Source of the DNA: Syntrophales bacterium
Lineage (GTDB): Bacteria > Desulfobacterota > Syntrophia > Syntrophales > UBA2192
Length of the DNA stretch: 5,445 bases
Assembly: GCA_025454095.1 (NCBI GenBank)
Contig: JALOPC010000262.1
Span: forward strand, 1 to 5,445
Direction: 5' to 3'
The position numbers and the translations under genes are program-made. This document shows positions 1 to 4,313 of the stretch, in pieces. Every line of letters starts with the position of its first letter. Position 1 is the stretch's first letter. The notes below the pieces were generated by a model. It was not told the origin of the DNA and did no database searches. It was given only the letters and a program-made list of their open reading frames with translations.

Positions 1-1
1 C

Positions 2-268
2 CGCAAGCGGCTTCACTGGCACATCGACTTCCTGCGCGGCGCGGCCGATTCCTGCACGGCGCTTCCCGTGCGCGCAAGCGAAGACCTCGAGCACGGCCTT
101 GCGGCGGCGCTCGGGGAGATGGCCGGCTGGGACGTGCCGCGGTTCGGCGCCTCCGATTGCCGATGCCCGACACACCTCTTCGGCTTCCGTGACAACCCCG
201 TTCGCGACCCGCGGTTCATCGACATGCTGCTGCGGTTCCGGATCGGGCGCCTGGAAACCATGCTATAG
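2..268 (+). CDS. DUF123 / GIY-YIG-type nuclease (Uri superfamily), C-terminal part
   Basis: This is the 3' end of a gene that starts before the window; 88 residues and a TAG stop are visible. The visible part opens with a KRLHWHIDFL segment. About 45 residues later comes GASDCRCPTHLFGF, and it ends in a short helix (DMLLRFRIGRLETML). The HWHIDFL block and the (F)GxSDCxCxSHLF block are the two signatures I associate with DUF123 proteins. These are stand-alone or fused GIY-YIG-like proteins, often called Uri superfamily endonucleases, whose cellular substrate is not established. The GIY-YIG catalytic segment would lie upstream of the window, so nuclease activity cannot be judged. An internal GTG at 68 could be mistaken for a start, but the frame is open to the left edge and the conserved HWHID block lies before it. 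The family call rests on remembered motifs. Confidence 0.8.
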   Translation, partial: RKRLHWHIDFLRGAADSCTALPVRASEDLEHGLAAALGEMAGWDVPRFGASDCRCPTHLFGFRDNPVRDPRFIDMLLRFRIGRLETML

Positions 269-359
269 TGGGTATAGGGGTTCGGCACGTGAAGAAGGGT
301 ATCGGGGTTAGGGTATCGGGAAGGAAAAGGATTTCTTTCATAAGGAAAGGATTCATCCC
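269..359 (+). other. G-rich spacer with canonical G-quadruplex motif
   Basis: This 91-bp spacer lies between the nuclease stop and the next ATG. It holds three copies of GGGTAT[A/C]GGG, at 270-280, 297-307 and 311-320. The last two form an unbroken G3-TATC-G4-TTA-G3-TATC-G3 pattern at 297-320. This meets the usual G-quadruplex rule of four runs of at least three G with loops of 1-7 nt, here 4, 3 and 4. The motif is on the coding strand and ends about 20 nt before the Shine-Dalgarno sequence (AAGGAAAGG, 342-350, 9 nt from the ATG). I see no convincing -35/-10 pair or terminator here, so the two flanking genes may be cotranscribed. Folding is inferred from pattern only. Confidence 0.6.
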
Positions 360-917
360 ATGTCGACAATCGAAGTCCGGAGAAAACCCTTCGTCGTGGG
401 CGTCATGGGCGGGCACGATGCGCCGCCGGCCATCCTGGACGACGCCCGCCGGATCGGCGAGGGCATCGCAACAAGGGGGCACGTGCTGCTTACGGGGCGG
501 ATCGGCGAGGGCATCGCAACAAGGGGGCACGTGCTGCTTACGGGGGGAGGCGACGGGGTGATGAAGGCCGCCTCCGAGGGGGCCTTCCGCGCCGGGGGTC
601 TCGTCGTGGCCGTTCTGCCCAGCGACCGCGTGCGCCCGCTTGCGGGTTACCCCAACGAGTACGTCGATATCGCCATCCAGACCGGGATGGCCGATGCCCG
701 GAACGCCATCAACGCCAAGACGCCCCACGTGATGATCGCCATCGACGGGGGATGGGGGACTGTCTCCGAGATCGCCCATGCCCTGCGCAACGACACTCCC
801 GTCATCGGCCTGAAAACACCCGCAATCGGCCTGCCCCAGGGAAACCGCCTCACCGTTGTCCATACCGTCGAAGAGGCTCTCGCCTCCCTCGACCGCATGC
901 TGCCTAACGCTCTGTAA
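360..917 (+). CDS. TIGR00725/LOG-like SLOG-fold (putative nucleotide-binding) protein with internal tandem duplication
   Basis: This 185-residue cytosolic protein has the Rossmann-like fold of the LOG / 'lysine decarboxylase-like' group. The order is: first strand with a glycine turn (VVGVMGGH, 12-19), helix, second strand and glycine loop (LLTGGGDGVM, 59-68), AxxGA helix (70-80), an ARN motif (113-115), and the signature GGWGTVSE (130-137), which fits GGxGTxxE. LOG enzymes release cytokinin-type bases from nucleotide monophosphates. TIGR00725 members are smaller and mostly uncharacterised, some resembling molybdenum-cofactor carrier proteins, so no substrate is assigned. The ATG at 360 has SD AAGGAAAGG at 342-350. 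Residues 31-46 (RIGEGIATRGHVLLTG) are repeated exactly as 47-62 by a perfect 48-bp DNA duplication. Removing one copy gives 169 residues and restores a normal helix-strand-glycine-loop unit. As written, the first LLTG runs into RIG instead of GGG, so the fold may be disturbed. A sequence or assembly error is possible. Confidence 0.85.
   Translation: MSTIEVRRKPFVVGVMGGHDAPPAILDDARRIGEGIATRGHVLLTGRIGEGIATRGHVLLTGGGDGVMKAASEGAFRAGGLVVAVLPSDRVRPLAGYPNEYVDIAIQTGMADARNAINAKTPHVMIAIDGGWGTVSEIAHALRNDTPVIGLKTPAIGLPQGNRLTVVHTVEEALASLDRMLPNAL
450..545 (+). repeat. perfect 48-bp tandem duplication (two copies, in frame)
   Basis: Bases 450-497 are repeated without mismatch at 498-545. The match stops on both sides: 449 is c against 497 g, and 498 is c against 546 g. 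The unit is exactly 16 codons, so the reading frame is kept. Each copy encodes RIGEGIATRGHVLLTG. Absence of any divergence, including at third codon positions, means the duplication is very recent or a sequencing/assembly artefact. Confidence 0.97.
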
Positions 918-992
918 CTCCTTGTCTTTTTCTTGCTTCCCGCCCGCCTCCCGTACCCTGCCGCCCGCCGCCTCGCGCCGGGAGCGAATGCA

Positions 993-1008
993 TGGCACCC
1001 CCTTTGCA
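993..1008 (+). promoter_or_regulatory. sigma-54 (RpoN) -24/-12 promoter of the PilZ-motA-motB operon
   Basis: The sequence reads TGGCAC-N5-TTGCA. GG lies at 994-995 and GC at 1006-1007 with exactly 10 nt between them, which is the invariant sigma-54 spacing, and both half-elements match the consensus TGGCAC/TTGCW in full. Taking C1007 as -12, transcription would start near 1019, leaving a 5' leader of about 137 nt before the PilZ start. RpoN control of stator and other flagellar genes is known in several proteobacteria. The activator (an FlrC/FlgR-type enhancer-binding protein) is inferred, and no upstream enhancer site was recognised in 918-992, which is mainly pyrimidine-rich. Confidence 0.85.
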
Positions 1009-1015
1009 TCTTCCC

Positions 1016-1040
1016 GGTTGCCGGCCCTGCTGCCGGAACC
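1016..1040 (+). other. GC-rich hairpin at the predicted 5' end of the stator mRNA
   Basis: GGTT (1016-1019) pairs with AACC (1037-1040). After a single bulged G1020, CCGGC (1021-1025) pairs with GCCGG (1032-1036), closing a 6-nt loop. It straddles the predicted sigma-54 transcription start near 1019, so the transcript would begin within or just before the left arm. It is followed by an A-rich stretch (AAAAATAAA), not a T-run, so it is not an intrinsic terminator on this strand. It could cap or stabilise the transcript, or be incidental in GC-rich DNA. Confidence 0.4.
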
Positions 1041-1064
1041 AAAAATAAAGCGTTAAATTCCGGG

Positions 1065-1137
1065 CGGTTGCATCGACAAAATCCCCTTCAAGTTATAACG
1101 AAAGCAACCGATAAGAGAATATGAAACCGTTGCAACG
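1065..1137 (+). promoter_or_regulatory. GTTGC inverted repeats and palindrome in the stator leader
   Basis: CGGTTGC at 1065-1071 is mirrored by GCAACCG at 1104-1110. A perfect 10-bp palindrome, CGTTGCAACG, follows at 1128-1137. The shared core GTTGC/GCAAC thus occurs four times between the sigma-54 promoter and the PilZ start. These could be binding half-sites for a regulator, since FlrC-type activators can bind downstream of flagellar sigma-54 start sites, or they could pair in the RNA leader. Neither role is shown by sequence alone. Confidence 0.35.
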
Positions 1138-1143
1138 TTTGTC

Positions 1144-1147
1144 AGGA
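1144..1147 (+). promoter_or_regulatory. Shine-Dalgarno AGGA deciding the PilZ start
   Basis: AGGA at 1144-1147 lies 8 nt before the ATG at 1156, a good spacing. The in-frame ATG three codons earlier (1147) overlaps this AGGA and has no ribosome-binding sequence of its own. The 1156 start is therefore preferred. Confidence 0.6.
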
Positions 1148-1155
1148 TGCTCGAA

Positions 1156-1695
1156 ATGAACTTCAAGACGGAATTCCCCTGTCAGCCGAACCGCCGGGAG
1201 TATTCCCGGGTGGCGGCCGTCGTGCCCTTCGGCGTGCGGCTCGTCCCCGAGGAAGAGCGCAAGAGCCTCCTCTCGCGGATTTCCAACCAGACGGCCGTCG
1301 ACCTCGGGGGCCTTCCGGAGATCCAGGACCAGGCACTGGCCGAATGGCTCTCGGCGCTCAACCGAAAGCTGGACCTGATCCTCAACGCGCTCGGCGCGCA
1401 GAAGCTGGGGTTCAGCTCGCTGCCGGTGAGGCAGATCAACATCAGCGGGGGAGGTCTCTCGTTCGCCTCGAGCGAGGCGTTCAACCGCGGCGACATCCTC
1501 GAGATCATGACGGTCCTCTCGGCCGGCGCCTCGGTGGCCCTCTACATCTACGGAGAGGTGGTGGCGTCCGACCGGCGGAGCGACGGGTTCGAAATCGGCC
1601 TGAAGTTCGTGGCTATGGACGATCAAATACGCGAGGAAATCTGCCGGTTCGTCTTCGAGCGGGAACGGCAGATCCTCCGCGAGAAAAGGAGATAA
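1156..1695 (+). CDS. PilZ-domain protein (putative c-di-GMP effector of the flagellar stator)
   Basis: This 179-residue soluble protein shows both halves of the PilZ cyclic-di-GMP signature: RxxxR (R14-EYS-R18, in RREYSR) near the N terminus and [D/N]xSxxG as NISGGG (N95, S97, G100). A beta-rich segment follows (ILEIMTVL, ASVALYIYGEVV, FEIGLKFV), then a C-terminal charged helix. About 75 residues separate the two motifs, more than in a minimal PilZ barrel. This insert is largely helical, including WLSALNRKLDLILNAL, and may be an oligomerisation helix. There is no YcgR-type N-terminal domain. It is first in the operon, 12 nt before motA and downstream of the sigma-54 promoter. This suggests it couples c-di-GMP to stator function, but direct control of MotAB is inference. 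An alternative ATG at 1147 adds three residues. Confidence 0.88.
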   Translation: MNFKTEFPCQPNRREYSRVAAVVPFGVRLVPEEERKSLLSRISNQTAVDLGGLPEIQDQALAEWLSALNRKLDLILNALGAQKLGFSSLPVRQINISGGGLSFASSEAFNRGDILEIMTVLSAGASVALYIYGEVVASDRRSDGFEIGLKFVAMDDQIREEICRFVFERERQILREKRR

Positions 1696-1707
1696 CGCAG
1701 GCCCTCC

Positions 1708-2565
1708 ATGTTCACCATCATCGGATCCGTCATCGTCATCGCCTGCGTCATCGGCGGCTTCCTGCTCGAGCACGGAAACCTCGCGGTGCTGTTCCAGCCC
1801 GTCGAGCTGCTCATCATCGGCGGGGCCGCCGTGGGCGGGTTCATCATCGCCTCGCCCATGAAGGTCATCAAGGCCGTCATGGGGGGCATCGTCAAGATGC
1901 TCAGCGGCAAGGGGTACACGAAGGCCGACTACCTCGAGTCCCTCACGATGCTGGGCGAGGTCTTCTACAAGATCCGCAAGGAGGGCCTGGTCTCCGTCGA
2001 AGGCGACGTGGACAACCCCAAGGAGAGCGTGATCTTCACCAAGTACCCCACGTTCTTCAAAAACCACCACGCCCTCGACCTCGTCGTCGACACCCTGCGG
2101 ACCGTCATGACGACCAAGATCGAGCCCAACGAACTCGAAGCGCTCATCGACGCCGAGCTGGAGAGCCACCAGGAGGAGCTGACGGCGCCCAGCAAGAGTG
2201 TCGCCACCGTGGCCGACTCCCTGCCGGGCCTCGGGATCGTCGCCGCCGTTCTCGGCATCGTCCTCACCATGGGGAAGATCAGCGAGCCGCCTGACGTCCT
2301 CGGCAAGTCGATCGGCGCGGCCCTCGTCGGGACGTTCCTCGGCGTTCTTCTGTGCTACGGATTCGTGGGGCCCATGGCCAAGAACATGGAACATTCGGCC
2401 TCGGAGGAGCTCCAGTACCTCTCGGTGCTCAAGATGGCCATCGTCGCCTTCGTGGGCGGCGCCGCCCCGCAGGTGGCCGTCGAGTTCGGCCGCCGGGTCG
2501 TCCCGGCCGTCGACAAGCCCACCTTCGCGGAAGTCGAGGAAGCCCTGAGGAGAATCAAGAAGTAA
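1708..2565 (+). CDS. motA: flagellar motor stator protein MotA
   Basis: MotA is the channel-forming subunit of the inner-membrane stator. With MotB it conducts ions and drives the rotor through FliG. The 285-residue protein aligns by eye with E. coli MotA almost without gaps. It has two N-terminal transmembrane helices (about 1-20 and 28-48, joined by EHGNLAVLFQPVE). A cytoplasmic domain follows with R90 and E98, the rotor-contacting charges at the same numbers as in E. coli. Two C-terminal membrane helices carry P173 (ADSLPGLGIV) and P222 (GFVGPMA), again at identical positions. The C terminus ends in the usual AVEFGRR...PTFAEVEE block. ATG 1708 has a weak SD (AGG, 1699-1701). The stop TAA overlaps the motB ATG by one base (TAATG), indicating translational coupling. 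Ion choice (proton or sodium) cannot be fixed from sequence by eye. Confidence 0.97.
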   Translation: MFTIIGSVIVIACVIGGFLLEHGNLAVLFQPVELLIIGGAAVGGFIIASPMKVIKAVMGGIVKMLSGKGYTKADYLESLTMLGEVFYKIRKEGLVSVEGDVDNPKESVIFTKYPTFFKNHHALDLVVDTLRTVMTTKIEPNELEALIDAELESHQEELTAPSKSVATVADSLPGLGIVAAVLGIVLTMGKISEPPDVLGKSIGAALVGTFLGVLLCYGFVGPMAKNMEHSASEELQYLSVLKMAIVAFVGGAAPQVAVEFGRRVVPAVDKPTFAEVEEALRRIKK

Positions 2566-3599
2566 TGTCGGAAGCCGTCCGCAAGATCATCATCAAGAAG
2601 GTCAAGAAGAAGCACGGCGAGGGGCACCACGGCGGCTCCTGGAAGGTGGCCTACGCCGACTTCGTCACGGCCATGATGGCCTTCTTCCTCCTGCTGTGGC
2701 TGCTCTCCATGGTCTCCACGGAAAAGCGCGCCGTCATGGCGGAGTACTTCAAGAACTTCAGCCTCTTCAAGGAAAGCGGCAAGACCTTCCAGCCCGGCTC
2801 CGCCTTCGTCATCACCGACCACATCAAGAAGGCCGAACTGAAGCCCGAGAACGTGGCCATGTCGCTGAGAAAGGCGATCCGGGGCAAGGGCGCGGGGCAG
2901 CAGGGGGCGCAGGGCAAGGCCCAGGGACAGGGGCAGGGCCAGGAAGAGGCGCTCATGGAGCACGTCCGCATCGATGCCGTCGACGGCGGGGTGCGCATCC
3001 AGATCATCGACAAGGAGGGCAGCCCCATGTTCCAGCTCGGCAGCGCCGAGCCCACGGAAAAGGCCCGCGAGATCCTCGCCGCCGTGGCCGAGGTGATCAA
3101 TGACCAGGACGCCAAGATCGCCATCGAGGGACACACGGACGCCGCCCCGTTCCGGGGCGACCAGATCACGAACTGGGAACTTTCGACCAACCGGGCCTCT
3201 TCCGCACGGCGCATGCTCGAGTCCAGCGGGCTCGACCCGGCGAGGGTCGCCCGCGTCGTGGGCTATGCCGACACGGACCTGCTCGTCAAGGAATCCCCCA
3301 AGGACCCCCAGAACCGCCGGATCAGCATCATCCTCCTCCAGCCCAAGGACGGCGGCGCGGCGATGACGGCACTCAAGAAAGAGGCCCAGGGATCGATGCA
3401 GCCCCCGCTGCCGGCACTTCCCGCCTCCCCGGCAGCGCAGGCCCAGCCGATGCAACCGCCCACGCAGGCCCAACAGGCGCCGGCCGAGGCGGCGGCCGCC
3501 GAGGTGCGGGACAAGGAACAGTCGGCCAGACAGGCTCTCCAGGAAAAGAAGGCCGTCATGAAGAAGAAGAAACGCGACGTGATGGGGCTCTGGGACTAG
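2565..3599 (+). CDS. motB: flagellar motor stator protein MotB (OmpA-like peptidoglycan-binding)
   Basis: MotB anchors the stator to peptidoglycan and supplies the essential ion-binding aspartate. The 344-residue protein has a basic cytoplasmic N terminus (IIIKKVKKKH). One transmembrane helix (about 28-48, AYADFVTAMMAFFLLLWLL) carries D32, the same number as the essential Asp of E. coli MotB. A plug-like amphipathic segment follows (about 56-72), then a Gly/Gln-rich linker (107-126). The OmpA/MotB domain (about 130-258) includes GHTDAAPF (D192), NWELSTNRA (203-211) and NRRISI (250-255). The C terminus extends some 85 residues past this domain as a Pro/Ala/Gln-rich tail and a final Lys-rich helix. 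The protein is thus about 35 residues longer than E. coli MotB (308). The start ATG shares its A with the motA stop; GAGGAG at 2547-2552 is 12 nt upstream. An intrinsic terminator follows 37 nt after the stop, so this is the last gene of the operon. Confidence 0.97.
   Translation: MSEAVRKIIIKKVKKKHGEGHHGGSWKVAYADFVTAMMAFFLLLWLLSMVSTEKRAVMAEYFKNFSLFKESGKTFQPGSAFVITDHIKKAELKPENVAMSLRKAIRGKGAGQQGAQGKAQGQGQGQEEALMEHVRIDAVDGGVRIQIIDKEGSPMFQLGSAEPTEKAREILAAVAEVINDQDAKIAIEGHTDAAPFRGDQITNWELSTNRASSARRMLESSGLDPARVARVVGYADTDLLVKESPKDPQNRRISIILLQPKDGGAAMTALKKEAQGSMQPPLPALPASPAAQAQPMQPPTQAQQAPAEAAAAEVRDKEQSARQALQEKKAVMKKKKRDVMGLWD
2881..2938 (+). other. G-run-rich low-complexity DNA coding the MotB Gly/Gln linker
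   Basis: This stretch contains eight runs of three or more G. The first four (2881-2884, 2888-2890, 2894-2897, 2903-2907) are separated by loops of 3, 3 and 5 nt, which satisfies the canonical G-quadruplex rule on the coding strand. The encoded peptide alternates Gly with Gln, Lys and Ala, ending GQGQGQ. It joins the plug region to the peptidoglycan-binding domain. The G-runs may simply follow from GGG/GGC glycine next to CAG glutamine codons. Confidence 0.6.
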
Positions 3600-3612
3600 C
3601 GGCCGAAGGCCG
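3600..3612 (+). other. small hairpin directly after the motB stop
   Basis: CGGCC-GAA-GGCCG forms a perfect 5-bp stem with a GAA triloop, starting one base after the TAG. No T-run follows, so it is not the terminator, which lies at 3637-3669. It may protect the mRNA 3' end or be incidental. Confidence 0.35.
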
Positions 3613-3636
3613 GGTCCAGGGAAAGAAGACGGGAAA

Positions 3637-3669
3637 GGGTCGGGACGAGAATCGCCCGATCCTTTTTTT
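3637..3669 (+). terminator. rho-independent terminator of PilZ-motA-motB, possibly bidirectional
   Basis: GGGTCGGG (3637-3644) pairs with CCCGATCC (3655-3662) with one G-T wobble. After a bulged A3645, CGA (3646-3648) pairs with TCG (3652-3654) around a GAA loop. Seven T's follow at 3663-3669. This is a strong intrinsic terminator for the + strand. Read on the - strand, the same stem is followed by TTTCCCGTCTTCTTT, a weaker U-rich tail, so it may also end the convergent operon. The T-run overlaps the ancestral TAA stop of the - strand phosphatase (3668-3670). Confidence 0.9.
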
Positions 3670-4277
3670 ATGGTCCGGTCGTGGGCCCGCTGTCCCGGAA
3701 TCGAGCGGCGACGCTCAGCGTGTCCGGCCCGCGGCGCAGGAAGCGTGTCCGGCCCGCGGCGCAGGATCAGGATCTCGCCCTCTGCGGGCACGATGCCCGT
3801 CAGGGCCGTGATGTTTACCTGGTGGGTGACGAGTACGACGGGACGGCTGAGCTCGGCCGTGGCGATCCATGCCTGCAGCGCCCGGTTGTATTTCTCTTCC
3901 TCCCCGGGCGACCGGAAAAAGGAGTTGAGCGCGGGAAGTTCGACAACAGGCCCGACGGCCAGTCCGCGGGCCGTCTCGAGGCAGCGGCACCACTGGCTGC
4001 TGTACACCGTTGTCTCAGCCAGCCCCGCCGCGCGGAGCCTCGCTCCGATCCGCGCCGCCTGTCTCCTGCCCTCATCGGAGAGATTTCGCTGGGTGGTGCA
4101 GTCGCCCAGCCGGAAGTCGGCCGGGTCGCCCGTGCCCGGCGCCCTGGCGTGGCGCAGCACGATGAGATGGTCCGGCTTCCCGATCAGCCGGGCCAGATCG
4201 CTTTCCGCCGCCCCTGCCGTCCCGGGCAGGGTGAGAAGGAGAAGCGCCAGAATGCCTGTTGTGCGAAGGAAACCCAT
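3668..4277 (-). CDS. secreted histidine phosphatase family protein, 3' end frameshifted by a tandem duplication
   Basis: The protein starts with a Sec signal peptide (residues 1-24, hydrophobic ILALLLLTL, likely cleavage after AGA or AGAA). The histidine phosphatase core follows: LRHARAPG with R42 and the phosphate-accepting H43, DCTTQRNLSDEGRRQA (59-74), VYSSQWCRCLETA (91-103), LNSFF (117-121) and VTHQVNITALTG (150-161) with the second His, H152. It would act on phosphate esters in the periplasm; the substrate is unknown. The ATG at 4277 has SD GGAGGTGA 5 nt upstream. A perfect 25-bp tandem duplication (3717-3766) shifts the frame after residue 179. Removing one copy restores an ending SVAARFRDSGPTTGP and a TAA at 3668-3670, giving 194 residues, normal for the family. 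As written there is no stop until 2355, antisense through motB. The annotated end is the reconstructed one. The gene may be a fresh pseudogene or a sequence error. It is last of three genes on this strand. Confidence 0.82.
3717..3766 (-). repeat. perfect 25-bp tandem duplication (two copies, frameshifting)
   Basis: Bases 3717-3741 are repeated exactly at 3742-3766. The match ends on both sides: 3716 c against 3741 a, and 3742 a against 3767 t. Each copy includes TGTCCGGCCCGCGGCGCAGG. Because 25 is not a multiple of three, the second copy shifts the phosphatase frame by +1. Deleting either copy restores an ordinary C terminus and a stop at the terminator, which shows that the single-copy form is ancestral. 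Confidence 0.96.
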
Positions 4278-4282
4278 GTTTC

Positions 4283-4290
4283 TCACCTCC
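4283..4290 (-). promoter_or_regulatory. strong Shine-Dalgarno of the histidine phosphatase
   Basis: On the - strand the sequence is GGAGGTGA, 5 nt before the ATG at 4277. This near-perfect site fixes the start at 4277 rather than the in-frame TTG at 4304. It lies in the 36-bp gap after the upstream lipoprotein stop, so the gene can be translated independently within the operon. Confidence 0.85.
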
Positions 4291-4313
4291 CCGCCGGGCG
4301 GCAAACCCGGCGC

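Noticed and set aside
29..62. Imperfect 14-bp direct repeat (TTCCTGC[G/A]CGGCGC) 20 bp apart in the nuclease gene
   Set aside because: It is imperfect, and the reading frame through it is consistent with the family. It looks like chance similarity in GC-rich DNA, unlike the two exact duplications.
333..351. Hairpin TTCTTTC/GAAAGGA covering the Shine-Dalgarno of the LOG-like gene
   Set aside because: It is seven weak, AT-rich pairs including one wobble, unlikely to be stable enough to control translation by itself.
1073..1099. Possible sigma-70 promoter, TCGACA-N15-TATAAC
   Set aside because: The spacer is too short and the match is modest. The sigma-54 element at 993-1008 is far stronger, though a secondary promoter cannot be excluded.
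1019..1155. c-di-GMP (GEMM-type) riboswitch in the leader, suggested by the PilZ/stator context
   Set aside because: I could not find the conserved GEMM core or its tetraloop-receptor arrangement. The leader shows only short repeats and one hairpin.
1093..2394. 433-codon - strand open frame antisense to PilZ and motA
   Set aside because: It is rich in Asp, His, Glu and Gly runs typical of the complement of GC-rich coding DNA. MotA and PilZ on the other strand are unambiguous.
2355..3667. Long - strand open frame continuing from the phosphatase, antisense to motB and the end of motA
   Set aside because: It exists only because the 25-bp duplication shifts the phosphatase frame. The sequence is low-complexity shadow coding opposite well-supported MotB, with no family resemblance.
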